Origin: Triticum aestivum | Lineage: Eukaryota; Streptophyta; Magnoliopsida; Poales; Poaceae | Assembly (NCBI RefSeq): GCF_018294505.1 | Contig: NC_057798.1 | Coordinates: 368,955,370-369,019,369 of the forward strand | DNA length: 64,000 bases | Direction: 5' to 3' | In this document: piece by piece, positions 1-11,958 of the stretch | How positions within the stretch are numbered: the stretch's first letter is position 1 | Layout: each line of letters begins with the position of its first letter | Position numbers and translations under genes: made by a program | Notes under the pieces: model-generated | Told to the model about the DNA's origin: nothing | The model's database searches: none | Seen by the model: only the letters and a program-made list of their open reading frames with translations

Positions 1-1545
1 ACCTAAGGTTTATCAATCATAGGAGGCGTAGGATGAGGATGGTCTCTCTCAAGCAACCCTGCAACCAAATAACAAACAGTCTCTTGTGTCCCCAACACAC
101 CTAATACAATGGTGAAGTGTATAGGTGCACTAGTTCGGCGAAGAGATGGTGATACAAGTGCAATATGGATGATAGATATAGGTTTTTGTGATCTGAAAAT
201 ATAAAAACAGCAAGGTAACTAATGATAAAAGTGAGCGTAAACGGTATTGCATTGGTAGGAAACAAGGCATAGGGTTCATACTTTCACTAGTGCAAGTTCT
301 CTCAACAATAATAACATAGATAGATCATATAACAATCCCTCAACATGCAACAAAGAGTCACTCCAAAGCCACTAATAGCGGAGAACAAACGAAGAGATTA
401 TGGTAGGGTACGAAACCACCTCAAAGTTATTCTTTCGGATCAATCTATTCAAGAGTTCGTACTAGAATAACACCTCAAGACACAAATCAACCAAAACCCT
501 AATGTCACCTAGATACTCCATTGTCACCTCAAGTATCTGTGGGCATGATTATACGATATGCATCACACAATCTCAGATTCATCTATTCAACCAACACAAA
601 TTACTTCAAAGAGTGCCCCAAAGTTTCTACCGGAGAGCCAAGACGAAAACGTGTGCCAACCCCTATGCATAGGTTCATGAGTGGAACCCACAAGTTGATC
701 ACCAAAACATACATCAAGTGGATCACGTGATATCCTATTGTCATCACAGATAAGCTCGGCAATACATACATCAAGTGTTCTCAAATCCTTAAAGACTCAA
801 TCCGATAAGATAACTTCAAGAGGAAAACTCAATTCATCACAAGAGAGTAGAGGGGGAGAAATATCATAAGATACAACTATAATAGCAAAGCTCGCGATAC
901 ATCAAGATCGTGCCATAGAGAGAACACGAGAAAGAGAGAGAGAGAGAGATCAAACACATAGCTACTGGTACATACCCTCAGCCCCGCGGGTGAACTACTC
1001 CCTCCTCGTCATGGAGAACGTCGGGATGATGAAGATGGCCACCGGTGAGGGATCCCCCCTCCGGCAGGGTGCCGGGACGGGCTCCCAAGAGGTTTTTGGT
1101 GGCTACAGAGGCTTGCGGCGGCGGAACTCCTGATCTATCTTCGTATTCGATGGTTTTAGGGTATAAGGGAATATATAGGCGAAAGAAGTCGGTCGGGGGA
1201 GCCACGAGGGGCCCACGAGACAGGGGGCACGCCCAGGGGGTGGGCACGCCCTCCTATCTCCTGGCCTCCTCGAAGCTTCCCAGGCTTGTACTCCAAGTCT
1301 CCCAAATCATGTTCATTCCAAAAATCATGCTCCCGAAGGTTTCATTCCGTTTGGACTTCCTTTGATATTCCTTTTCTTCGAAATACTGAAACAGGCAATA
1401 AAATAACAATATGGGCTGGGCCTCCGGTTAATAGGTTAGTCCCAAAAGTAATATAAAAGTGTATAATAAAGCCCATAAACATTCAAAACAGATAATAATA
1501 TAGCATGAATGCTTCATAAATTATAGATACGTTGGAGACGTATCA
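1..1545 (-). repeat. 3' LTR of element A (partial)
   Basis: Matches the LTR at 6556-8196 with window base 1 aligned to 6650, so about 94 bp of its end lie outside the window. It ends on the plus strand with GAGACGTATCA (LTR start TGATACGTC on the minus strand), followed at once by the PPT. It carries a GA microsatellite near 930-950 and a TATA-like box at 1171-1177 (minus). Confidence 0.88.
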
Positions 1546-1559
1546 GCATCCCCAAGCTT
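1546..1559 (-). other. Polypurine tract of element A
   Basis: AAGCTTGGGGATGC on the minus strand lies directly upstream of the 3' LTR. It would prime plus-strand DNA synthesis. The same motif recurs inside the element at 3135-3148 and 3817-3830, with a variant at 3874-3886. Confidence 0.8.
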
Positions 1560-4535
1560 AATTCCTGCTCGTCCTCGAGTAGGTAAATGATAAAAGAACG
1601 AATTTATGAAGTGTGAATGCTAGCAGGTGCACAAGTTTGATCAATGATAATTTCAATCACCTTTTCTAGCATGATTATATGTCATAACAATAGTTCATCT
1701 CATAAAACTTCTCACGAACAAGTAACAAGCAATTCACATGTTAAAGCATAGACCATAAACTTTCTTGAAAACTAGCAAACTTCATTCTTAGTCATCAAAC
1801 AATTACAATTCATCTTATTTTCAGGAAGGGTCTATGTCAGAGCTTTGATTTAGCAAACTCCACATACTCAACTATCATGTAGTCTTCTACAATTGCTAAC
1901 ACTCGCGCAATACTAATGGTTATGGAGTTTCAATCGGACACTAAGAAAGATAGGGGCTTATAGTGTTGCCTCCCAACGTATTCACCTTTGGGTGATGTCA
2001 ACAATAATAGTTGATGCTAACTTACATCCAATTGGATATATATATATCAGGATCTTTCCAACACGAGGTGCTTGCCAAAGGATAAAATGAAAAAAGGAAA
2101 GGTGAAGATCACCTTGACTCTTGCATAGAGTAAAAGACATTAAGTAAAAGATACGCCCTTCGCAAAGGGAAGCAGAGGTTGTCATGCGCTTTTATGGTTG
2201 GATGCACAAAATCTTAATGCAAAAGAACATCACTTTATATTACCACTTGTATATGGACCTTTATTATGCAGTCCATCGCTTTTATTGCTTCCATAATAAG
2301 ATCGTATAAAGATTATTTTATTCACACTAATAGATCATACATATTTAGAGAGAAATTTTTATTGCTTGCACTGAGGAAAACTTACTTTAAGGATCTTACT
2401 CAATCCACAGGTAGGTATGGTGGACTCTCATGGCAAAACTGGGTTTAAGGATATTTGGAAGCACAAGTAGTATCTCTACTTGGTGCAAGGACTTTTGGCT
2501 AGCATGAGGGGGAAAGGTAAGCTCAACATGTTTGAATGATCCATGACAATATACTTTAACTGAGATGTGAGAAAACATAACCCATTATGTTGTCTTCCTT
2601 GTTCAACATCAACTCTTTAGCATGTCATACTTAATGAGTGCCCATAATTATAAAAGATGTCTAAGATAGTATATTTATATGTGAAATCTCTCTTCCTTCA
2701 ATATTCTTTCATGAATTGTTTAAATAACCAATACAATGCTTGCTAACATTCAATAAATTCACAACCTCTACTTCTTAGATGTGAAGTCATTACTCCCCAT
2801 GGGATAAGCAAATGAAACATATATAATTTCAGATTTATGACAATCAACTCATTCAACCATTTACTCAAAGGATATAAGTGAAGCACACGAGTAAATGACA
2901 AACTACTCCAAAAAGATATAAGTGAAGATCAATGAGTATCTAAATAATTATGTAACTATGTGAAGACTCTCTCTCATTTAAGAATTTCAGATCTTGGTAT
3001 TTTATTCAAACAGCAAGCAAAACAAAATAAAATGGCATTGCAAAGATAACACAACTCAGTGAAGAAGCAAAAACTTAGGCTCAACCGATACTAACCGATA
3101 GTTGTTGAAGAATAAAGGTGGGATGCCTACCGGGGCATCCCCAAGCTTGAGCTTTTATGTCTCCTTAATTCCTCTCATATCATGGTTTCTCTTCTTTTTA
3201 TCAAAAGCTTCATCCACAACAAACTCAACAAGATCTCGTGAGATAGGTTAGTATAAACCAATGCAAAACCTTATCATTTTATACTGTAACAAATCACTAA
3301 AAATATTAGTCAACATTGAATACTAAATGCCTCTGCATATTTAATACTCCTATCCTCAAATAGAATCATTAAACAAGCAAACATATGCAAACAATGCAAA
3401 CATAACAGCAATCTATCAAAACAGTATAGTCTGTAAAGAATGCAAGATTCATCATACTTCTGTAACTCCAAAGATTATGAGAAAACTACTACGCTGTAGA
3501 AGATTTATCACAGCTCATTATGCAAAAAGTTTCAACATGATATCATTCTCTGACTTTTCTAGGGAATTTTTTCAACAGTGGTAAACTTTCTGTTTTCAAA
3601 CAGCAACATGTATACTAGCAAAATAAGCATGGTAAAGGCTATCCTTGACATTTTTATTGAAAGTATAGATGAAAATCATTATTCTAAATAACAGCAAGCA
3701 AATACTAACAAAATAAAATGACGCTCCAAGCAAAACACATATCATGTGGTGAATAAAAATATAGCTCCAAGTAAAGTTACCGATGAACGAAGACGAAAGA
3801 GGGGATGCCTTCCGGGGCATCCCCAAGCTTAGGCTCTTGTTTGTCCTTGAATAGTACCTTAGGGTGCCTTGGGAATCCCCAAGCTTAGGCTCTTGCCACT
3901 CCTTATTCCATAGTCCATCGAATCTTTACCCAAAACTTGAAAACTCCACAACACAAAACTCAACAGAAAACTCGTAAGCTCCGTTAGTATAAGAAAATAA
4001 AACCACCACTTAGGTACTGTAATGAACTCATTCTAAATTCATATTGGTGTAATATCTACTGTATTCCAACTTCTCTATGGTTCATACCACTTAATACTAG
4101 CCATAGATGCATCAAAATAAGCAAGCAACACACGAAAAACAGAATCTGTCAAAAACAGAACAGTCTGTAGTAATCTGTATCAAACGTATACTTCTGGAAC
4201 TCCAAAAATTCTACCAAATTAGGAAGTCATAAGCAATTGGTGTACCAATCCATAGTAAAAAGAATAAGTTCATAAGCACGTTTCTGTGAATTAACAAAAC
4301 AAATTTACTTGGTGCAAAAGTTTGTGATTCTCAGCAGGATTAACACAACTATCACCGTAAGCTATCCTAAAGGTCTTACTCGGCAGTTTATTGAAACAAA
4401 AGCTATAAAACATGATTACTACAGTAGCATAATCATGTGTACACACAAAAACAGTAAGGATAAGTATTGGGTTGTCTCCCAACAAGCACTTTTCTTTAAT
4501 GCCTTTCTAGTTAGGCATGATGATGACAATGATGC
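1560..4535 (-). other. Non-coding 3' internal half of element A
   Basis: About 3 kb of AT-rich sequence without a supported ORF. It is homologous to the corresponding parts of elements B, C and, on the plus strand, E. Shared phrases include the paired 'aaacagaatctgtcaaaa'-type stretch near 4140 and several PPT-like motifs. It probably acts as 3' untranslated or packaging sequence; that role is inference. Confidence 0.65.
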
Positions 4536-6122
4536 TCACATAAAAGATAAGAATTGAAACATAACGGGAGCATCATGAAGCATATGACTAGCACATTTAA
4601 GTCTAACCCACTTCCTATGCATAGGGATTTTGTGAGCAAACAACTTATGGGAATAATAATCAACTAGCATGGGAAGGTAAAACAAGCATAACTTCAAGAC
4701 TTTAAGCACATAGAGAGGAAACTTGACATTATTGCAATTCCTACAAGCATATATTCCTCCCTCATAATAATTTTCAGTAGCATCATGAATGAATTCAACA
4801 ATATAACCAGCACATAAAGCATTATTTTCATGATCTACAAGCATAGAATTTTTACTACTCTCCACATAAGCAAAATTCTTCTCATTCGGAATAGTGGGAG
4901 TATCATAAGAGACTCGAATACTAAAAATTGTTTCCACATTAAAAGAGTAATGTTCAGAAAAAGGGTAATCATAATCATGACAAGTTTTATAAATATAATC
5001 ATCACTACTTTTTATAGCATAAGTTTCATCACAATAATCATCATAAGTAGCAACTTCGTTCTCATCATAATCGATTGAAACCTCTTCCAAGATAGTGGAA
5101 TCATCACTAAATAAAGTTGACACTCTTCCAAATCCACTTTCATATTCATCGCAATAAGATTCAACATCCTCCAAAATAGTGGGATCCCTACTTCCTAAAG
5201 TTGACACTCTTCCAAACCCACTTTCATCAACATAATCATCATAGATAAGAGGCATGCTATCATCATAACAACTTTGCATATCAAAACTTGGGATGCTAAA
5301 AATATCATCTTCATTAAACATAGCATCCCCAAGATTGGGACAAACATTAATTTCAGCAAATATATTCTCAAATATTTCATCCTCATCAAACATAGCTTCC
5401 CCAAGCTTGGGCCTTTTCATATCATAAGCATAATCACTCTCATCATTAATAGTATGGATAGCACTAATAGTATAGCAATTATCATCATCACAATGAGTAG
5501 TAGGAGTGACATCATTTGGGAGGGATACCTTTTTACCTTTGTTGCTCCTTCTTTTCTATTTCTTCACATTATGTGTAGGTTCAACCTTCTTCTTTGAGAT
5601 CCTATTTGATGAGATTGGTTGAATAGAAAGCTCCTCCTCGTTACCTGATTCATCATAAGAAATAATAGGAGGATATTGGAAAGTCTCTTCCCTTTCATTA
5701 GTATTCTCATCATCCTCTATTTGCTTTCTTTTCTTTAGGTAATTGTCAATATAAGGATTTTCAATGCAATGCACCGCACAATACAAATAAATCTTCTCTA
5801 GATCAAAATCAAGAAATCTATCAAGATTAAATTTTGGAATACCCTCAGTTATACGTTCCATTTCTTCATACCCCAAAATAAGACTAAGCTCTTTATGATG
5901 CTCAAGGGTAATCAAGTTATCACAATTTTTGGACACGATTCGATCATGAAACAATTTGCATTGGAGATATAAATGACCACGTCCATTGCAAAGTTCACAA
6001 GGAGCGCGAAAAATATTGAATTTTTCAGCACAAACATCAAGACTTTCTTGCAACCCTTTAGTTTCTAAATACTTATGCCTCTTGCAATATCTATTTTCCC
6101 TATTTGGTGTGTACTTGCAAAC
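4536..6122 (-). pseudogene. Gag-like ORF of element A, main part, with CCHC zinc knuckle
   Basis: One minus-strand frame is open from about 6122 down to 4536 apart from a single TAG at 5556-5558. Near its N-terminus it reads CELCNGRGHLYLQC, a C-x2-C-x4-H-x4-C zinc knuckle typical of retroelement nucleocapsids. A Lys-, Glu- and Asp-rich stretch follows. Next come two copies of the ESGFGRVSTL motif, acidic Tyr/Asp-rich repeats and a C-terminal block (HKIPMHRKWVRLKCASHM) that also ends the ORFs of B and C. No protease, RT or integrase motifs are present. RNA binding is inferred from the knuckle. The rest matches no family I can name. The knuckle block is absent from B and C. Confidence 0.6.
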
Positions 6123-6367
6123 CTAATCCACTCCACAAAAACATGCTTATAAGAGATATTTTCATCATAACGAGTGCAATCATCATTAGTACTATGGATA
6201 TTCAAAGAGTTCATACTAACAACATTGCAATCATGCTCATCATTCAAAGATTTAGTACCAAGAATTTTAATGCATTCTTCTTCTAGCACTTGAGCACAAT
6301 TTTCCTTTCCATCATACTCACGAAAGATATTAAAAAGATGAAGCGTATGAGACAAGCTTAACTCCAT
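6065..6367 (-). pseudogene. Gag-like ORF of element A, N-terminal part (other frame)
   Basis: A 100-codon ORF starting MELSLSHTLHLFNIF and containing KENCAQVLEEECIK. The same start occurs in element C (19271 downwards) and, degraded, in B. It overlaps the knuckle frame by about 60 bp, so a single frameshift around 6065-6125 separates what is probably one original coding region. The start lies about 160 bp inside the PBS, as expected for a gag-like first ORF. Function is not recognised beyond its position. Confidence 0.5.
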
Positions 6368-6466
6368 TTTTTTGTAGTTTTCTTTTATAAACTAAACTAG
6401 TGATTAAAACAAGAAACAAAAAGATTCGATTGAAAGATCTAAAGATATACCTTCAAGCACTCATCT

Positions 6467-6483
6467 CCCCGGCAACAGCGCCA
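6467..6483 (-). other. Second PBS-like copy in element A
   Basis: TGGCGCTGTTGCCGGGG on the minus strand, one base different from the LTR-proximal PBS, 62 bp further into the element. The following 'AGAAAGGAGCTTG' also resembles the PBS flank, so PBS plus LTR-edge spacer appear duplicated. Element C has the same arrangement. Confidence 0.75.
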
Positions 6484-6528
6484 GAAAGGAGCTTGGTTGA
6501 CGGGGTGTGAGTGCCGCTTACCTAGCCT

Positions 6529-6545
6529 CCCCGGCAACGGCGCCA
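6529..6545 (-). other. Primer binding site of element A
   Basis: TGGCGCCGTTGCCGGGG on the minus strand, 10 bp from the 5' LTR edge. It resembles the tRNA-Asp-type primer site of Athila-like gypsy elements. Confidence 0.85.
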
Positions 6546-6555
6546 GAAAAGAGAT

Positions 6556-8196
6556 TGATGTCTACTACACAACCTTCTTCTTGTAGACGTTGTTGGGCCT
6601 GCAAGTGCACAGGTTTGTAGGACAGTAGCAAATTTCCCTCAAGTGGATGACCTAAGGTTTATCAATCCATAGGAGGAGTAGGATGAGGATGGTCTCTCTC
6701 AAGCAACCCTGCAACCAAATAACAAAGAGTCTCTTGTGTCCCCAACACACCTAATACAATGGTGAATTGTATAGGTGCACTAGTTCGGCGAAGAGATGGT
6801 GATACAAGTGCAATATGGATGATAGATATAGGTTTTTGTGATCTGAAAATATAAAAACAACAAGGTAACTAGTGATAAAAGTGAGCTTAAACGGTATTGC
6901 ATTGGTAGGAAACAAGGCATAGGGTTCATACTTTCACTAGTGCAAGTTCTCTCAACAATAATAACATAGATAGATCATATAACAATCCCTCAACATGCAA
7001 CAAAGAGTCACTCCAAAGCCACTACTAGCGGAGAACAAACGAAGAGATTATGGTAGGGTACGAAACCACCTCAAAGTTATTCTTTCGGATCAATCTATTC
7101 AAGAGTTCGTACTAGAATAACACCTCAAGACACAAATCAACCAAAACCCTAATGTCACCTAGATACTCCATTGTCACCTCAAGTATCCGTGGGCATGATT
7201 ATACGATATGCATCACACAATCTCAGATTCATCTATTCAACCAACACAAATTACTTCAAAGAGTGCCCCAAAGTTTCTACCGGAGAGCCAAGACGAAAAC
7301 GTGTGCCAACCCCTATGCATAGGTTCATGAGCGGAACCCGCAAGTTGATCACCAAAACATACATCAAGTGGATCACGTGATATCCCATTGTCACCACAGA
7401 TAAGCACGGCAAGACATACATCAAGTGTTCTCAAATCCTTAAAGACTCAATCCGATAAGATAACTTCAAGAGGAAAACTCAATTCATCACCAGAGAGTAG
7501 AGGGGCAAAAACATCATAAGATCCAACTACAATAGCAAAGCTCACGATACATCAAGATCGTGCCATAGAGAGAACACAAGAGAGAGAGAGAGAGATGAAA
7601 CACATAGCTACTAGTACATACCCTCAGCCCCGAGGGTGAACTACTCCCTCCTCATCATGGAGAACGCCGAGATGATGAAGATGGCCACCGGTGAGGGATC
7701 CCCCCCCCCTCCGTCAGGGTGCCGGAACAGGCTCCCGAGAGGTTTTTGGTGGCTACAGAGGCTTGCGGCACCGGAACTCCCGATCTATCTTCGTATTCGA
7801 TCGTTTTAGGGTATAAGGGAATATATAGGCGAAAGAAGTCGGTCGAGGGAGCCACGAGGGGCCCACGAGATAGGGGGCGTGCCTAGGGGGGTGGGCGCGC
7901 CCTCCTATCTCCTGCCCTCCTTGAAGCTTCCCAGGCTTGTACTCCAAGTCTCCTGGATCATTTTCGTTCCAAAAATCACGCTCCCGAAGGTTTCATTCTG
8001 TTTTGACTCCGTTTGATATTCCTTTTCTTCGAAATACTGAAACAGGCAATAAAACAACAATATGGGCTGGGCCTCCGGTTAATAGGTTAGTCCAAAAAGT
8101 AATATAGAAGTGTCTAATAAAGCCCATAAACATTCAAAACGGATAACAATATAGCATGAATGCTTCATAAATTATAGATACGTTGGAGACGTATCA
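6556..8196 (-). repeat. 5' LTR of element A
   Basis: 1641 bp with plus-strand edges TGATGTCTACTAC and GAGACGTATCA, so TG...CA ends on both strands. It matches 1-1545 closely. It includes a GA run near 7580, a C10 run near 7700 and a TATA-like box at 7821-7827. Confidence 0.9.
7821..7827 (-). promoter_or_regulatory. TATA-like box in element A 5' LTR
   Basis: TATATAT on the minus strand, inside a GC-rich part of the LTR and upstream (in element direction) of the PBS. Its place is right for the U3 promoter; activity is not shown. Confidence 0.45.
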
Positions 8197-8730
8197 AATA
8201 CCAGTCCAACTTCATTCATCATCTATTAGGTCCAAGGGTTTTAGGATGAGATAAGAGAGAGACGGATAGAGAGAGATACACACAATACAAACAATAGTTT
8301 TGAAGAAACGAGTTTTATTTTGTGAACGTCGAGAAAAAACATCAAACAGATGACAGCTCACAAATCGTCGCATCTAACGTAAGTGTGTAACAGGGGTTTG
8401 GTCTTCTAAAGGTCAAATAAATCTTTAGATTCTTCAAATCCTTCAAGTCTTCAATCATTGTAGCTTCAATTCTTCTAATGCATTGTGAAATCCTCTTTAG
8501 TCTAAAGAGATCATCAGTTGTCCGATATCTTGTCCTTCTTGGAGCGGCTTCAGTTGATCCTCCGTGTGGTCAAAAGGGAAAGGGGTATATTCTAACTACT
8601 TGTGGTAAGAGGGAATGTTTGATAAAATTAGAAAAGATGAGAAGTAAAGGGTCTTTTTGAAAATAAAGTTTTGGAGACATCCCGTCCTAAGGGATTTTCA
8701 GTTTCGAGGGTCACATCCTACAGTCAACAT
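8197..8730 (-). other. Leader region of the Tekay-like remnant
   Basis: Sequence internal to the PBS, with GA-rich stretches near 8245-8280. Short ORFs here show no gag similarity. Nothing else is recognisable. Confidence 0.5.
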
Positions 8731-8744
8731 GCGCTCTGATACCA
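8731..8744 (-). other. PBS (initiator tRNA-Met type) of the Tekay-like remnant
   Basis: TGGTATCAGAGCGC on the minus strand, 4 bp from the LTR end. This is the usual primer site for tRNA-iMet-primed plant LTR retrotransposons. Confidence 0.85.
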
Positions 8745-8748
8745 TTTC

Positions 8749-11129
8749 TGTAGCGACCCGACCTCGAAGGGTCAAGCCTCTGTGTATCCGTGCCATCCCT
8801 GGATCAGTATGTTGGCACACACAGTACGTCAATGTATATATCAAAGTGCAATCTGTCGGATATCGGGTTCCGGCAAAACCCTTAAGGTTCGAACTCTGGG
8901 GTGCGCGCGAAGATCTTCCCCCTACCGATCCACGTCTCAATGCCTCGCCGTGAATCTAAGCTACTCAATGAACAACACAAGGGACACAAGGTTTATACTA
9001 GTTCGGGCCACCGTTGTGGTGTAATACCCTACTCTAGTTTGTGGTGTGGTGGATTGCCTCAGGGGCTGATGATGAACAGCACAGAGGAAGAACAGCCTCG
9101 CGAGAGGTGTTCTTGGGCTGGTGCAGTGTTCTACTTAGGTGGGTTCAATCGTCTTTGGATCAGATGAGAACTCCATCCCCCTCTACTGCGGTGACGAGCC
9201 CTATATATAGAGGCCCTGGTCCTCTTCCCAAATATTGAGCGGGAAGGGAGCCAACAATGGCCATTTTGAAGGGGAACATCTAGTACAAGTTATCCTGACT
9301 AAAGTTGGTCTTCGGCTGCCAAAGGCACTGGCGGTGACGCCGTCTTGGGCTCCATAGTGACCTCCGTCCTGCCGCTCTGCTGATCTTGGTCTCGTTGCAC
9401 CAAAATGGTAACCTTTGCTTGATGCCTCGGTACTCCGCGCCTGCGCTTGCCCCCTTTGCACCAAAGAGGAAACGAGGACACTGTGCAGGCTGGCGCCCGC
9501 CTGGTCTTAATCGTCATGGCTTGCATCATGGACACCTCACAAGGTACTCCTGCCTTGATCTCTCTGCCTCCTCGCGAGCCTGCCTGGTGAGGCCGTTCCT
9601 AACGAAGCCTTGCATCGTCTGCCCCACGAGGGTCTTGAGCTTGAGTTGATGAAGACGGGTCGTACTAGCCACCACTTGATCCACGCCGTAGGCCGCAGGC
9701 AGGAAAGTCTGGGGACCCCCGTTCCCAGGACGCCGACACAATCACATGTATAAATAACGTAAAACTGATATTTACCTCATAAGTCTCAGCAGAAAAAAAC
9801 AATCGGGTGTGGAGTACCATCCACGCCATCGGCAGGTTGAGTGTAGACCATAACCCTGTATCGTAACTCTTACTCGGCAAAGAAAAATCTGCAACATGAT
9901 ACGTTGCAGCCTTGTATGTCATTACATTGAATGTATCGGCAAGATCACTATAAGAAAGCAGATGATAAAACTATACTACATGCAATATGGCTTTGTGGCT
10001 CTGTGTCTGAGTTTTGTTTGCGTAAAAGCTGGTTTTATTTTCCCAACAACAAGGGAATATCAGGAGTCTGTATTATGGAGTTTTCTATCATGACATGGTT
10101 CCGCCAACCGATGTCTCATATCCCAATCACCATAAGTTTCCCACAATTATGTTATCAGTCCAGTGTTGAGAGTTCCGAGATAGATCTAGTATAAATGCTC
10201 AAATTGTCCATAACCAGGAACACGGCTAATCGATTAGGTTTTAACCCTCTGGAGAGGTTTGTACACTTTACCTGCAAGATTCGATCCCTCTTTTTACGTT
10301 CTCGTACTCCATGGTGTTTGAGAACAAGATGACCGAAACATGGTCTTCGGAAGAGTTCCTCTCACCACTGTCCGGTGCTCATCCAATCCTATTGTAGTTT
10401 TACATCTGCTAGCACCGTCCTAGCTAGAGTCACAACTAAGGTCAACCAAGCTAGTGCCCATAATGACTTGCGGTTGCACAGGTAAGCTTCCGGGCATGAA
10501 TTATTCATCTGTCTCTTTGAGTCTGGGTGAAGCTTTCCGCAAGATGTCATGCCGCTTCTCCATGCATCCCGGCCATCCACTGGTTGCTCCTGGGTGCCCG
10601 TCAACCGTGCTCCACCCAGTAGTGTGTATTGAATTCTTGTCTCGAGTCTTGAGGTCTTGAAGATGCAGTCCTTGCAGATGCCATCATGAAGTTGTCGTCA
10701 TTGATGTAGGGTCCTCCATTCTCACACCACTCCCGAGCACTCATACCAAACCCCGTCTACATTAGCATAGCACTAAAACTATATAACGTCCTGGGCTTGA
10801 TAACAGGGAGATGGGTTCCTACATCATGCATGCTACTCAATTACAAGAAATCAATATCACTACTGGAGGGACTATTGAAAGGGTGCTACTACATGCAAAT
10901 AAAACATAGGTATGAAAAACATGGTCATAGTGAACTTGCCTGGTATTACTTGATGAATATTATAACACATTCAGAATATCACTTGGTAGAACTATTCGTC
11001 ACTCCGATGAAATCTATAATAAACAAGCATTTCATTCACATAAGCAATCATTTCTAGCAAGCGATTTCTAGCAATCATAATAATTTATTTAATATATCAT
11101 TCCAATATTTAGAATTTTGGGATGTTACA
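8749..11129 (-). repeat. LTR of the Tekay-like remnant, interrupted by a solo LTR
   Basis: TG...CA edges: TGTAGCGACCC at 8749 and GATGTTACA at 11129 on the plus strand. Without the inserted solo LTR (885 bp plus 5-bp TSD) it is about 1.49 kb. No ORF in it is supported. Confidence 0.8.
8854..9738 (-). mobile_element. Solo LTR with perfect 5-bp TSD
   Basis: 885 bp with edges TGTCGGATATC and GACGCCGACA, flanked by CAATC at 8849-8853 and 9739-9743. No internal domain is present. This is the product of recombination between the two LTRs of a once complete element. On the minus strand it starts TGTCGGCGTCC, a common wheat gypsy LTR type. A TATA-like CTATATATAG lies at 9201-9210. ORFs inside it are incidental. 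Confidence 0.9.
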
Positions 11130-11958
11130 ATTAATCTAAATAGCAGCAAGAAAATCAAACTAAAAGAAAATGACGCTCCAAGCAAAACTCATATCATGTG
11201 ACGAATAAAAATATAGCTCCAAGTGAGGTCAGATAATGTTGGAGACAAAAGAGGGGATTCCTTCCGGGTCATCCCCAAGCTTAGTTGCTTGGGTCTTCCT
11301 TGAATATTACCTTAGGGTATTTCCACTCCTTACTCTTCTTATATCGACATCTCACCGAAAACTTGAAAACTTCAATCATACAAAACTTAACGGAATTTCG
11401 TGAGATGGGTTAGTATGATAAAGCAAATCATTCACTTTTGTACTGTCAAGATAAGATTCATAATTATTCTCACATAATGCCTACTGTACCCTACAATTTC
11501 TAAAATTTATATTGACAAATATAAGCCATAGAAACTATAAAACAAGCAAACTATGCATTAAGAACAGAATCTGTCAAAAACAGAACAGTCTGTAATGATC
11601 TGAATAATGACCATACTTCTGTTGCTCCAAAAATTTATAAAAATTAGGAGAATGTAGGAAATTTGTATAGCAATCATATGTAAAACATTCAGTATTTTTC
11701 AACGCTCCAATGATTTTTAACAATTCTGTTACTAGGCACAAAAGTTTCTGTTTTTGCACAGAATCAAGTCAACTATCATCCACACAATCCCAAAAGCTTT
11801 ACTCGGTACTTTATTGAAACAAAAGCTATAAAACATGATTAATACAGTAGCTAAATAATGTGAACACACAAAAACAGTAGGTATGAGTGTTGGGTTGTCT
11901 CCCAACAAGCACTTTTCTTTAATGTCTTTCTAGCTAGGCATGATGATTTCAATGACGC
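11130..11958 (-). other. Non-coding internal part of element B
   Basis: Homologous to about 3690-4530 of element A, including a PPT-like motif at 11270-11282. No supported ORF. Confidence 0.6.

Larger units (their letters stand above)
1..8196 (-). mobile_element. Element A: non-autonomous Athila-like (Sabrina/WHAM-type) LTR retrotransposon, 3' end cut by window edge
   Basis: Read on the minus strand it has a 5' LTR (6556-8196), an Asp-tRNA-type PBS (6529-6545), a broken gag-like ORF (about 6367-4536), a long non-coding region, a PPT (1559-1546) and a 3' LTR that leaves the window. LTRs start TGATACGTCTCC and end GACATCA. Internal length is about 5.0 kb with no protease, RT, RNase H or integrase, so it needs proteins from a relative. 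The TGGCGCCGTTGCCGGGG PBS is known from Athila-type gypsy elements. Its 5' LTR edge at 8196 abuts Tekay-like sequence, so A appears inserted there. The two LTRs differ by roughly a few percent by eye, so this is not a very recent insertion. The Sabrina/WHAM name is from memory. Confidence 0.8.
8197..11129 (-). mobile_element. Tekay-like gypsy remnant (5' LTR plus leader), host of element A
   Basis: On the minus strand an LTR begins TGTAACATCCC at 11129 and ends GTCGCTACA at 8749. It is followed by an initiator-Met PBS (8744-8731) and about 530 bp of leader. The sequence then stops where element A begins (8196), so the rest probably lies left of the window. Parts of the LTR resemble the LTR of element H (for instance the 'aagtcattatgggc' stretch), supporting the same Tekay-like clade. 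Confidence 0.72.

Noticed and set aside
521..1365. Short ORFs in the LTRs (also at 7171-7434, 13675-13857, 20033-20215)
   Set aside because: Repeated only because the LTR is repeated; no protein similarity.
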